A stretch of DNA of 64,000 bases. Source: Massilia sp. ZL223. Its GTDB lineage: Bacteria > Pseudomonadota > Gammaproteobacteria > Burkholderiales > Burkholderiaceae_D. Positions 9,980-18,146 of this stretch are shown here, piece after piece. A program made the translations under genes and the position numbers. The DNA lies in contig NZ_JAGPWD010000014.1 of assembly GCF_018119395.1 (NCBI RefSeq), positions 1 through 64,000 of the forward strand. The letters run 5' to 3'. Each line of letters starts with the position of its first letter. Positions within the stretch are counted from its first letter, which is position 1. The notes under the pieces are model-generated. The model saw only the letters and a list, made by a program, of their open reading frames with translations, was not told the origin of the DNA and did no database searches.

Positions 9980-10040
9980 CCAGGCATCGGCCCGGTTTGA
10001 TCCATTGCCAAACGTCCGAGCACGATTAAGCGTTGTGCCG

Positions 10041-10067
10041 GGAATGGCCCGGCCATTCCGGTACAAT
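10041..10067 (+). promoter_or_regulatory. Perfect palindrome next to a -10-like box
   Basis: GGAATGGCCCGGCCATTCC (10041-10059) is a perfect 9+1+9 inverted repeat. Two bases later comes TACAAT (10062-10067), a near-consensus -10 element. No good -35 hexamer stands at the proper distance, and the palindrome covers that place, so it could be an activator or repressor site for the membrane transferase gene at 10162. Its GC-rich stem has no T-tract, so it is a poor terminator for rfbD. Confidence 0.35.
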
Positions 10068-10161
10068 GGCCTGGACTTTCCTCTTTGATAAGAGTGCCGT
10101 GGCTGTTCCAATCCTGCGTACAAAAGCAGGTGATTCCACGTTATTGCACCGGAAAACAATA

Positions 10162-11256
10162 ATGTTCTCCTTTTTTGTCAGCTTCCTCTCTTGCGCGTTG
10201 CTGACCCTGCTGGTGATTAAGCTCGCCAATAAAAAGGGGATGGCGCTCGATGCCGATCTCGACGGCGTTCAAAAATTCCATGCCCACGAGGTGGCGCGCA
10301 TTGGCGGCGTGCCGATTTTTCTTGCGGTGACGCTTGCCTCCGCTTTTTCCATCGCGCGCGAACCCGGCATTGCGCCCTGGCTGATGGCATTGATCGCTTG
10401 TGGCGCCATTGCGCTTTCCGGCGGCATTGCGGAAGACTATACGGGGAAGGTGGCCCCATCGCGCCGGCTGCTGCTGACAATGCTGGCGGCGCTGCTCGCT
10501 TATTGGCTGCTCGATGCGCGCCTGGATCGCCTGGATATGCCCTGGGGTGTCGTAAGACTGCAGGCGGCCTGGATCGTTTTACCGGTGACCATACTCGCGG
10601 TGGCGGGAATTGCGAATGCCGTCAATATTATTGACGGGTTTAATGGGCTGGCGAGCATGGTAAGCATTTGCATGCTCATGTCGCTTGCATATGTGGCATT
10701 TCAAATAGGGGATATGTTCGTCTTGGTGGCGGCCCTGATTGTGGCGGGCGCGACCGCGGGTTTCCTGATCTGGAATTATCCCATCGGGCTGATCTTCCTT
10801 GGCGATGGCGGCGCTTATTTCATCGGTTTCCTGCTGGGAGAGCTGGCCTTGCTGCTGGTGATGCGCAATCGCGAGGTATCCACCTGGTATGCGGCCTTGC
10901 TGCTGATTTATCCCACTTTCGAAACCTTGTTTTCGGCCTACCGCAGAATGTTTGTGCGCGGGAAGTCCCCTGCCATGCCCGATGGAATCCACCTGCATAG
11001 CCTCATATTCCGGCGTATCGTGCGCTGGACGGTAGGCAGGCCGGAAGCACGCGCACTGATGAAACGCAATGCACGTACATCGCCTTATTTATGGCTTTTT
11101 TCGCTGATGGCGGTGATACCGGCTACCGTGTTCTGGGAAAATACGCTTATGCTAATGTGCTTCTGCGTGTTGTTTATAATCAGTTACCTCTGGTTGTATG
11201 CACGTATTGTTCGATTTAAGTCTCCGCGTTGGCTTTTTTTTCACAAGAGGGACTAG
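10162..11256 (+). CDS. WecA/MraY-family polyprenyl-phosphate sugar-1-phosphate transferase
   Basis: Integral membrane enzyme that would load a sugar-1-phosphate (commonly GlcNAc-1-P or a related sugar) onto undecaprenyl phosphate to start O-antigen or exopolysaccharide chains. It has about ten hydrophobic helices and the family motifs GGVPIF, NAVNIIDGFNGLA (catalytic Asp), IFLGDGGAYFIGF and a cytoplasmic HLHS near residue 275 where the family usually has HxHH. I start at ATG 10162 because the first membrane helix begins right after it (364 residues); longer starts add uncharged non-family sequence. Codon use is clearly more AT-rich than in rfbBACD, which suggests separate acquisition. It lies between the rhamnose operon and an H-NS gene. 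Confidence 0.88.
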   Translation: MFSFFVSFLSCALLTLLVIKLANKKGMALDADLDGVQKFHAHEVARIGGVPIFLAVTLASAFSIAREPGIAPWLMALIACGAIALSGGIAEDYTGKVAPSRRLLLTMLAALLAYWLLDARLDRLDMPWGVVRLQAAWIVLPVTILAVAGIANAVNIIDGFNGLASMVSICMLMSLAYVAFQIGDMFVLVAALIVAGATAGFLIWNYPIGLIFLGDGGAYFIGFLLGELALLLVMRNREVSTWYAALLLIYPTFETLFSAYRRMFVRGKSPAMPDGIHLHSLIFRRIVRWTVGRPEARALMKRNARTSPYLWLFSLMAVIPATVFWENTLMLMCFCVLFIISYLWLYARIVRFKSPRWLFFHKRD

Positions 11257-11337
11257 ATTTTTGTAATTGGTGTTAGTATATTGCGACATTTGGTGAGATT
11301 TCACCGCGGGTATTTCAATCTTACGAACGAGGGAACG

Positions 11338-11655
11338 ATGATGGATCTGTCGAATATGTCGGTTGGCGACTTGCGCAACCTGCAGGAGCAAATCAAGCAG
11401 GAGATGAAGAAGCGTGAAGTACAAGAAGTTCAAAAGGCACGCGAGCAGATCCTGGCCATTGCCCAAAGCGTCGGCGTTCCGCTGAAAGACCTGATCGCCA
11501 GCGGCGGCCGCGGCAGCAGCAAGGGCAATACCGTCGCCGTGCGTTATCGTCACCCGGACAACGCATCGCAGCAATGGACCGGCCGCGGCCGCCAGCCGAA
11601 ATGGGTCAAGGAATGGGTCGAAAGCGGCCAGTCGCTCGACAAGCTGCGTGTTTGA
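11338..11655 (+). CDS. H-NS family nucleoid-associated protein
   Basis: Small DNA-bridging protein that usually silences AT-rich genes. The 105 residues have an N-terminal coiled-coil oligomerisation part rich in Glu and Lys (residues 5-45) and a C-terminal AT-hook-like domain with VRYRHPDNASQQWTGRGRQPKWV, the standard H-NS DNA-binding signature of betaproteobacteria. The start is the ATG at 11338, preceded by GAGGGAA. It stands alone after the AT-rich transferase gene and is followed by a terminator. It may silence the neighbouring carbohydrate genes; that is inference from position only. Confidence 0.92.
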   Translation: MMDLSNMSVGDLRNLQEQIKQEMKKREVQEVQKAREQILAIAQSVGVPLKDLIASGGRGSSKGNTVAVRYRHPDNASQQWTGRGRQPKWVKEWVESGQSLDKLRV

Positions 11656-11658
11656 TTG

Positions 11659-11690
11659 AAATCGCCGGCGGAAGCCGGCGATTTATTTTG
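11659..11690 (+). terminator. Rho-independent terminator of the H-NS gene
   Basis: AAATCGCCGGC, loop GGAA, GCCGGCGATTT, then ATTTTG. It begins a few bases after the stop codon of the H-NS gene. Confidence 0.85.
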
Positions 11691-11727
11691 TGCGGGGCTG
11701 CGGAATGAATATGCGGCTATGCATGGT

Positions 11728-11860
11728 AACTTGGGTTCCGGCCTGCGCCGGAACGACGTGCTGAAGACGCCGGGCAGTGTTAATACGCCAGTCCGCTGCC
11801 TCAATACGTCGTTCCGGCGCAGGCCGGAACAATGCCCCCAGCATTGTTCCGCCCAAGTTT
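11728..11860. repeat. Inverted pair of palindromic repeats in the gap 11656-11997
   Basis: Copy one (11728-11759) and copy two (11806-11860) are in inverted orientation. Both have the stem TTCCGGC/GCCGGAA. In copy two the CCCAAGTTT tail is pushed away by a 21-base insert that forms a further hairpin: GGAACAATGC, loop CCCCA, GCATTGTTCC. The rest of the 342-base gap up to manB holds no gene that I can support. Confidence 0.85.
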
Positions 11861-11997
11861 ATTAAAGGGCCACTCAACCTCTTTAGCACCGCACGCCGCG
11901 CACACCACGCCATCCCGCTTGCCGTTACAATAGCGGTCGTTTTGTCATTCCTCCAACACCGGCAGCTGCACGCTCCCCCCGTACTCCAAGGAAGAAA

Positions 11998-13380
11998 ATG
12001 CTCGCACTCTCCAAAACGATCTTCAAGGCCTATGACATCCGCGGCGTCATCGGCAAGACGCTGGACGCCGGAGTTGCGCGCCATATCGGGCGCGCATTCG
12101 GTGCAGCCGCCCTGGCCAAGGGAGAGCGCAAGGTCGTGATCGGCCGCGACGGCCGCCTGTCCGGCCCCGAGCTGTCCGCCGCCCTGGCCGAAGGCCTGCG
12201 CGACGCCGGCGTGGACGTGATCGATCTGGGCATGGTCGCCACCCCGATGGTCTACTTCGGCACCAATGTGCTCGACACCCGCTCGGGCATCATGGTCACC
12301 GGCAGCCACAACCCGCCCGACTACAACGGTTTCAAGATGGTGCTGGCCGGCGAAGCGATCCACGGCGAAGCCATCCTGGCCCTGCACGACAGCATTGCAG
12401 CCTACGATGGCACGGTCGCCGAACAGCGCGGCGGCTACAGCACCCACGACATCCGCGCCGCCTACATCGAGCGCATCGTCGGCGATGTCAAGCTGGCGCG
12501 CCCGATCAAGATCGTGGTCGACTGCGGCAACGGCGTGGCCGGGGCCTTCGCGCCGGAACTGTTCCGCCGCATGGGCGCCGAAGTCATCGAACTGTTCTGC
12601 GAGGTGGATGGCACTTTCCCGAACCACCACCCGGATCCGGCGCACCCGGAAAACCTGCAGGACGTGATCAAGGCCCTGCAGGACACCGACGCCGAGCTGG
12701 GTCTGGCCTTCGACGGCGACGGCGACCGCCTCGGCATCGTCACCAAGGACGGCCAGATCATCTTCCCGGACCGCCAGATGATGCTGTTCGCGGCCGATGT
12801 CCTGTCGCGCAATCCGGGCGCCGAGATCCTCTACGACGTCAAGTGCACCCGCCACCTCGCCCCCTGGATCGAGCAGCACGGCGGCCGTCCGCTGATGTGG
12901 AAGACCGGCCACTCGCTGGTCAAGGCCAAGCTGAAGGAAACCGGCTCGCCGCTGGGCGGCGAGATGAGCGGCCACATCTTCTTCAAGGACCGCTGGTACG
13001 GCTTCGACGACGGCCTGTACGCCGGCGCGCGCATGCTCGAGATCCTGACCCGCGAAAGCGATCCCTCGAAGCTGCTGAACGGCCTGCCGATCGCCAGCAG
13101 CACCCCGGAACTGCACCTGCACCTGCAGGAAGGCGAGAACTTCTCCCTGATCGACTCCCTGCGCAAGCATGCCGTCTTCCCGGGCTCGGAGCGCGTCAAT
13201 GACATCGACGGCCTGCGCGTCGAGTATCCGGACGGTTTCGGCCTGGCCCGTTCCTCGAACACGACTCCGGTCGTGGTGCTGCGCTTCGAAGCCGAGACGC
13301 CGCAAGCCCTGGAACGCATCCAGGCCGATTTCAAGCGCGTGATCCTGGCCGCCAAGCCGGACGCCCACCTCCCGTTCTGA
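11998..13380 (+). CDS. Phosphomannomutase/phosphoglucomutase
   Basis: Alpha-D-phosphohexomutase interconverting hexose 1- and 6-phosphates (mannose and probably glucose), supplying GDP-mannose and dTDP-glucose pathways. The 460 residues show FKAYDIRG, the phosphoserine loop TGSHNPPDYNGFK, the metal-binding DGDGDR, the sugar-binding GGEMSGH and a C-terminal RSSNTTPV. Domain order and length match AlgC/ManB-type PMM/PGM enzymes. The ATG at 11998 has an AAGGAAG ribosome site. It stands upstream of waaC and waaA and may be co-transcribed with them (gap of 10 bases). Confidence 0.93.
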   Translation: MLALSKTIFKAYDIRGVIGKTLDAGVARHIGRAFGAAALAKGERKVVIGRDGRLSGPELSAALAEGLRDAGVDVIDLGMVATPMVYFGTNVLDTRSGIMVTGSHNPPDYNGFKMVLAGEAIHGEAILALHDSIAAYDGTVAEQRGGYSTHDIRAAYIERIVGDVKLARPIKIVVDCGNGVAGAFAPELFRRMGAEVIELFCEVDGTFPNHHPDPAHPENLQDVIKALQDTDAELGLAFDGDGDRLGIVTKDGQIIFPDRQMMLFAADVLSRNPGAEILYDVKCTRHLAPWIEQHGGRPLMWKTGHSLVKAKLKETGSPLGGEMSGHIFFKDRWYGFDDGLYAGARMLEILTRESDPSKLLNGLPIASSTPELHLHLQEGENFSLIDSLRKHAVFPGSERVNDIDGLRVEYPDGFGLARSSNTTPVVVLRFEAETPQALERIQADFKRVILAAKPDAHLPF

Positions 13381-13390
13381 GGAAGCCGGC

Positions 13391-14371
13391 TTGAAGATCC
13401 TGCTGGTGCGTGTGTCGTCGCTGGGCGACGTGCTGCACAACCTGCCGATGGTGGCCGACCTCCTGCGCCATGACCCAGGCGCCACCATCGACTGGGTGGT
13501 GGAAGAGGGCTATGTCAGCCTGGTCCGCCTCAACCCGCACGTGCGCAAGATCATTCCCTGGGCGCTGCGCCGCTGGCGCAAGGGCCTGGGCAAGCCGGAG
13601 ACGCGCGCCGAGATCAAGGCCTTCTTCCGCAGCCTGCGCGAAGAAGAATACGACTATGTGTTCGACACCCAGGGCCTGCTCAAGACCGGCGTGATCATGG
13701 GCGCGGCGCGCACGCGCAAGGGCGGCAAGAAGGTCGGCCTGGCCAACGGCAGCGAAGGCTCGGGCTACGAAGGCATCTCGCGCATCTTCCATACCGACAG
13801 CATCCCGCTCGACCCGCGCACCCATGCGGTGGCGCGCGGCCGCCTGGTCGCGGGCGCCGCCCTCGGCTACGCGGTCGATTCGGCGCCGGACTTCGGCCTG
13901 CCGGCCCCGCAGGCGGCGCAGCGCCCGGCCTTCCTGCCGGCGGAAGATTACGCCGTGTTCTTCCACGGCACCGCGCGCGCCGCCAAGAAGTGGGCGGACG
14001 CGAACTGGATCGCCCTGGGCCATGCCCTGGCGCCGATGCCGGTGCTTTTGCCCTGGGGCTCCGAGCAGGAGCTGAAGGACGCGCAGGCGCTGGCCGCCCG
14101 GATCCCGAATGCGCGCGTGCTGCCGAAACTCTCGATGATGGATGCGGTGACCCTGGCCCAGCATGCGGCGCTGGCCGTCGGCGTGGATACGGGCCTGACC
14201 CACATCGCCGCCGCCTTCGTGCGGCCGACGGTCGAGATCTATTGCGATTCGCCCAAGTGGAAGACCGAGGGCAACTGGTCCGAGCGCATCGTCAACCTGG
14301 GCGACCTGGGCGCGCCGCCTTCGAGCGATGACGTGATCGCCGCCGCGCGCCGGCTGCTGGGCCAAGGATGA
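13391..14371 (+). CDS. waaC: Lipopolysaccharide heptosyltransferase I
   Basis: GT9-family enzyme that adds the first heptose to Kdo2-lipid A on the cytoplasmic face of the inner membrane. The 326 residues begin MKILLVRVSSLGDVLHNLPM, the classic heptosyltransferase start, and contain KKWADANWIALG and VGVDTGLTHIAAAF near the C-terminus. The start is a TTG at 13391, since the conserved N-terminus begins exactly there and no ATG is near. The gene overlaps waaA by four bases. It belongs with waaA and gmhB in core LPS synthesis. Confidence 0.93.
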   Translation: MKILLVRVSSLGDVLHNLPMVADLLRHDPGATIDWVVEEGYVSLVRLNPHVRKIIPWALRRWRKGLGKPETRAEIKAFFRSLREEEYDYVFDTQGLLKTGVIMGAARTRKGGKKVGLANGSEGSGYEGISRIFHTDSIPLDPRTHAVARGRLVAGAALGYAVDSAPDFGLPAPQAAQRPAFLPAEDYAVFFHGTARAAKKWADANWIALGHALAPMPVLLPWGSEQELKDAQALAARIPNARVLPKLSMMDAVTLAQHAALAVGVDTGLTHIAAAFVRPTVEIYCDSPKWKTEGNWSERIVNLGDLGAPPSSDDVIAAARRLLGQG

Positions 14372-15636
14372 AACGGCCGCTGTATTCGGCGTTGTGGTGG
14401 CTGGCCCTGCCGGCCGTGCTGGGGCGGCTGTGGTGGCGCGGGCGCAAGGAGCCCGGCTACCGCGAGCACTGGGACGAGCGCCTCGGCCTGGCCAGCGGGA
14501 CGCCTGACGGCCGCATGACGATCATGGTGCATGCGGTCTCGGTGGGCGAGACCCGCGCCGCCGAGCCGCTGGTCGAGGCGCTGCTGGCGCAGTATCCGGA
14601 TTGCCGCATCCTGCTCACCCACATGACCCCGACCGGCCGCGCCACCGGCCGTTCGCTGTTCGGCCGCCATGGCGAGCGCGTGATCCAGTCCTACCTGCCT
14701 TACGACACCGGCTTGATGGTGGCGCGCTTCCTGCGCCGCTACCAGCCGCGCGCCTGCATCCTGATGGAGACCGAAGTCTGGCCGAATCTGATCCATGGCT
14801 GCGCCCAGGCGGGCGTGCCGGTGGTGCTGGCCAATGCGCGCCTGTCCGAGCGCTCGTTGCGGCGCGGCCAGAAGATGGGGCCCTTGATGACGGATGCGGC
14901 GCGCGCCATTACCCTGGTGGCGGCCCAGACCGAGGCCGACGCGCAGCGTATTTCCTCGCTCGGCGCGCCGCAGGTGGCGATTACGGGCAGCATCAAGTTC
15001 GATGTGGTGCCCCCGGGCGCGGCCCTGGAAAAGGGCGCCTGGCTGCGCGGCCAGATCGGCCAGCGGCCGGTCTTCCTGTGCGCCAGCACGCGCGAGGGCG
15101 AGGAAACCCTGATCCTGGACGCCTGGACACGCCATGCCGGCAAGCCCGGGGACGCCCTCCTGATGATCGTACCGCGCCATCCGCAGCGTTTCGACGAGGT
15201 GGCGAAGCTGGTCGAAGCGCAGGGTTTGCGTCTGGTGCGCCGTTCCCAGTTGGAGCAGGGCGTGGGCGATGCCGAAGTGCTGCTGGGCGACTCGATGGGC
15301 GAGATGTTCGCGTATTACGCGGCCTGCGACTGCGCCTACATCGGCGGCAGCCTGCTGCCGCTGGGCGGCCAGAACCTGATCGAAGCTTGTGCGCTGGGCA
15401 AGCCGGTGCTGGTGGGCGAGCATACCTTCAACTTCGCCGACGCCACGGAAGATGCGGTGGCCAGCGGCGGCGCGCTGCGGGTGCCTGGCGCCGCGGCCCT
15501 GGCGGCGGAGGCGGCGCGCCTGCTGCGCGACGACGGCGCGCGCCAGGCGATGGGAGCGGCCGCCCTGGCGTTCGCAGGAAGGCACCGGGGCGCGACCCTG
15601 CGCACTGTTGAACTCCTGCGACAGATTATCGGATAG
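14368..15636 (+). CDS. waaA: 3-deoxy-D-manno-octulosonic acid transferase
   Basis: GT30 transferase that attaches Kdo to lipid IVA. The 422 residues have an N-terminal membrane anchor (YSALWWLALPAVLGRLWW), HAVSVGETRAA with the catalytic-site Glu, THMTPTGR, MMETEVWPN-like LMETEVWPNLI, NARLSERS and the C-terminal GGSLLPLGGQNLIEA. Length is typical. The ATG overlaps the waaC stop. Confidence 0.95.
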   Translation: MKRPLYSALWWLALPAVLGRLWWRGRKEPGYREHWDERLGLASGTPDGRMTIMVHAVSVGETRAAEPLVEALLAQYPDCRILLTHMTPTGRATGRSLFGRHGERVIQSYLPYDTGLMVARFLRRYQPRACILMETEVWPNLIHGCAQAGVPVVLANARLSERSLRRGQKMGPLMTDAARAITLVAAQTEADAQRISSLGAPQVAITGSIKFDVVPPGAALEKGAWLRGQIGQRPVFLCASTREGEETLILDAWTRHAGKPGDALLMIVPRHPQRFDEVAKLVEAQGLRLVRRSQLEQGVGDAEVLLGDSMGEMFAYYAACDCAYIGGSLLPLGGQNLIEACALGKPVLVGEHTFNFADATEDAVASGGALRVPGAAALAAEAARLLRDDGARQAMGAAALAFAGRHRGATLRTVELLRQIIG

Positions 15637-15680
15637 GTTTTGTTACCATTCCGAACTGAGCTCGGTTAAAACAAAAGGGG

Positions 15681-16250
15681 ATGACCATGTTGTCAATTAA
15701 ACACCCGAGACCGGTCAGCAGTGGCAAGCCCGTCGCCGCGTTCGTGCAGGAGCAGATGCAACAGCAGGCGGACGAGCCGAAGGAGACAAACGTGACTGCT
15801 GGGCCGGACAAACACTCGGTTCCGCCGCTGGTGGCGGGGGCATTCCCGCTGGGCGAGCTGCATTTCTTCGTGCGCTACACGCTGGGCGAGTACACCAGCT
15901 TCATGTGGCAGCACGGCGGCTTCCTGATCCGCCGCCGGCGCATCCGCTGGCCGGCCAGCCTGTTCCTGCGTCTGAAAAGCACCCTGGGCGCGGCGCTCAA
16001 CTTCATCATGCTCGGGCGCGGACGGCGGACCTACGAATTCACCATCGACGAACACGGCATCGTGCGCGCCAGCGGGGGTGTGACCCTGATCGAGTGGGAA
16101 GACGTCAGTGCCGTGCGCACGTATTCGCGCGGGTTCATGATGGTGCTCAAGCGGGGGACCTTGCCGATTCCTTATCGCTGCCTGTCGGAGGCGCAGGCGG
16201 AGGTGATGCGCAGCCTGGCGGCGGCGCGGCATGAGTTGAGTGTTCGCTAA
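15681..16250 (+). CDS. YcxB-like/PH-type hypothetical protein
   Basis: I do not recognise a function. The 189-residue product has a polar, proline-rich first 50 residues, then a segment FPLGELHFFVRYTLGEYTSFMW and a stretch near residues 93-115 rich in hydrophobic and basic residues. The end is a beta-rich part (YEFTIDEHGIVRASGGVTLIEWEDVSAVRTYSRGFMMVLKRG in outline) that resembles the YcxB-like C-terminal PH-type domain. The start at 15681 is preceded by AAAGGGGATG. It follows waaA by 44 bases and precedes a pair of inverted repeats. Probably membrane-associated. Confidence 0.6.
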   Translation: MTMLSIKHPRPVSSGKPVAAFVQEQMQQQADEPKETNVTAGPDKHSVPPLVAGAFPLGELHFFVRYTLGEYTSFMWQHGGFLIRRRRIRWPASLFLRLKSTLGAALNFIMLGRGRRTYEFTIDEHGIVRASGGVTLIEWEDVSAVRTYSRGFMMVLKRGTLPIPYRCLSEAQAEVMRSLAAARHELSVR

Positions 16251-16275
16251 ACGCTGGCTGGTCAGCTAATCATGC

Positions 16276-16389
16276 AAACTTGGGTCCCCGCCTGCGCGGG
16301 GATGACGGGTCGAGGTCGCAGACTGATGGCGATAAACCTGGTCGCTAGCTTAAAAACCGTCATCCCCGCGAAGGCGGGGACCCAAGTTT
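16276..16389. repeat. Inverted pair of palindromic repeats
   Basis: Copy one (16276-16308) and the reverse complement of copy two (16357-16389) agree at 32 of 33 positions. Both have the stem TCCCCGC/GCGGGGA and the GGGTC...GACCC flank. The pair fills the space between two convergent genes and could fold as one long hairpin or as two short ones, acting on both transcripts. Confidence 0.9.
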
Positions 16390-16410
16390 AGCTGCGCAGC
16401 CCGAAACCTC

Positions 16411-17313
16411 TCACTCCGCAAACAACACCGGCATCTCATGCGACTGCTTCCTTAACGCCAGCCGCGCCCCGTCGTAATCCGGATAAATCTCCCCCACCGC
16501 CGCCCAGAACGCCGGGCTGTGGTTCATTTCGCGCAGGTGCGCCAGCTCGTGCGCCACGACGTAGTCGACCAGCGCGAGCGGATAGTGAATCAGCCGCCAG
16601 TTCAGGCGAATCGCCCCCTGCACCGTGCACGAGCCCCAGCGCGAACCCGCCGAGGACAGCGCGAACGCGCTATACGACACCCCCAGCAGCGGCGCATAGT
16701 GATCCAGGCGCTCCACGAACAGGCGCTTGGCCTCCGCCTGGAACCACAGCTTGATGCGCTCCTTCAGCTGCCACTCCGACAGCCCCGGCACCACGCCGAT
16801 CCACAGTTCCCGATTGGCCGCGTCGTACTGGCAGTGGCTGCGCGAGGCTTCCTCCAGGCGCAGGGTGATCTCGCCGCCCAGGTAAGGCAGGCGTGCGCCG
16901 TCCTTCCATTCGATCGGCGGGCGCTGCTGGCGCTGTTCGCGGCGCTCGCCGCGTTCCAGCAGCTTGGTGACGATCCAGCGCTGCTTGGCGCGGATCGCGT
17001 TGTCGATGTCGATCTGGGTCACCCGGCGCGGCGCGGTCACGCGCAGGCCGTCGTCGTCGATCATGAAGCCGATTGAACGGCGCGAGGAACGGCGGAGCAG
17101 GTAGTCCACCGTATGGTGGCCAAGCACGATGCGCTTCAGGGGAAGATCAGAAGGGCCTACGGGAGGCGAGGGAAGATTGACGCGGGGCGGCGCGGGCGGC
17201 GCCTTGAACAGCGGCTGGCTGGGCGGCGCCGGCTTGTCGGCCGGCTTGAGCGCCGCGAAGAATTCCTGTGCAAAGAGTTCCAGCTGGTGCCCGTCGATCT
17301 TGGAGGAGGTCAT
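16411..17313 (-). CDS. YgjP-like (DUF45/M48-type) metallopeptidase
   Basis: Zinc metallopeptidase-like protein of 300 residues. The C-terminal half has LSSAGSRWGSCT, NWRLIHYPLALVDYVVAHELAHLREMNHSPAFW, with HExxH and a downstream His/Glu, the hallmark of the YgjP family often found beside type I restriction genes or in housekeeping contexts. The N-terminal 75 residues are Pro-rich and low in complexity. I start at ATG 17313 (MTSSKIDGHQ); the open frame extends 71 codons upstream, but that stretch overlaps plsC. It is the distal gene of the minus-strand block that begins at corC. Confidence 0.85.
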   Translation of the reverse strand: MTSSKIDGHQLELFAQEFFAALKPADKPAPPSQPLFKAPPAPPRVNLPSPPVGPSDLPLKRIVLGHHTVDYLLRRSSRRSIGFMIDDDGLRVTAPRRVTQIDIDNAIRAKQRWIVTKLLERGERREQRQQRPPIEWKDGARLPYLGGEITLRLEEASRSHCQYDAANRELWIGVVPGLSEWQLKERIKLWFQAEAKRLFVERLDHYAPLLGVSYSAFALSSAGSRWGSCTVQGAIRLNWRLIHYPLALVDYVVAHELAHLREMNHSPAFWAAVGEIYPDYDGARLALRKQSHEMPVLFAE

Positions 17314-17357
17314 GGTGTGCTGCGGTTTCGAATTCCTGATCTGGGCGCTGATATCGC

Positions 17358-18098
17358 TTAGCCACCTTTGTAGACGTGGGGCGAAATGACGCGCATTTCT
17401 GATTCTATCCAATTTTCGACCTCTTGCATCAGGCTGTCTGGAGTGTGGTTTTCCGGCGATATCGGCTTGCCAATCGAGACCGTGATCAGGCCGGGGCGCT
17501 TGATGAAGGAGTTCTTGGGCCAGCACTCGCCCGAATTATGCGCGATCGGCACAACCACGGTTTGGGCTTCCACAGCCAGGCGCGTACCACCGCTCTTGTA
17601 CTTGCCTTTCTGTCCCACCGGGATGCGCGTCCCTTCCGGGAACATGATAATCCATTGGCCGTCCGCGAGGCGGCGGCGGCCGTGCTTGACCACCTGCGCG
17701 AAGGCGTTCTTGCCTTGCGAGCGGTCGATCGGAATCATGCGCAGCAGCGCCATCCCCCAGCCGAAGAAGGGGATGTACAGGATCTCCTTCTTGAAGACAT
17801 AGACCAGGGGCCGCGTCAGGTTCGGCAGCAGGAAGATGGTCTCCCAGGCCGACTGGTGCTTCGACAGGATGATCGCCGGGCTGTCCGGCAGGTTCTCGTA
17901 GCCCTTGAACTGGTAGCGGATGCCGCAAATGACCTTTGCGCACCAGATGATGAAGACGTTCCAGCGCGAGGTGACCCAGAAGCGCTTGTTGTAGGGCAGG
18001 GGCGCGGCCAGGAAGCATACGCAGGCCCAGACGACGGTGGCCACGATCATCACGATCGTGAAGAGCAGGGAACGCAGGAACGGGATGAAGTTACGCAA
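17358..18098 (-). CDS. plsC: 1-acyl-sn-glycerol-3-phosphate acyltransferase
   Basis: Second acylation of glycerol phosphate, making phosphatidic acid at the inner membrane. The 246 residues start with one strong membrane helix (LLFTIVMIVATVVWACVCFLA). The catalytic motif reads SKHQSAWE (His81, Glu86), an HX4E version of the usual HX4D, and the substrate motif is MFPEGTR. The HX4E form with KHQSAWE is, to my knowledge, common in betaproteobacterial PlsC. It lies just after gmhB (48-base gap) as in many Burkholderiales. Confidence 0.93.
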   Translation of the reverse strand: MRNFIPFLRSLLFTIVMIVATVVWACVCFLAAPLPYNKRFWVTSRWNVFIIWCAKVICGIRYQFKGYENLPDSPAIILSKHQSAWETIFLLPNLTRPLVYVFKKEILYIPFFGWGMALLRMIPIDRSQGKNAFAQVVKHGRRRLADGQWIIMFPEGTRIPVGQKGKYKSGGTRLAVEAQTVVVPIAHNSGECWPKNSFIKRPGLITVSIGKPISPENHTPDSLMQEVENWIESEMRVISPHVYKGG

Positions 18099-18146
18099 GG
18101 GGTCTCCGGACGATATTCTTGTTATGGCGTTGCTGTGGCGTGAAAA

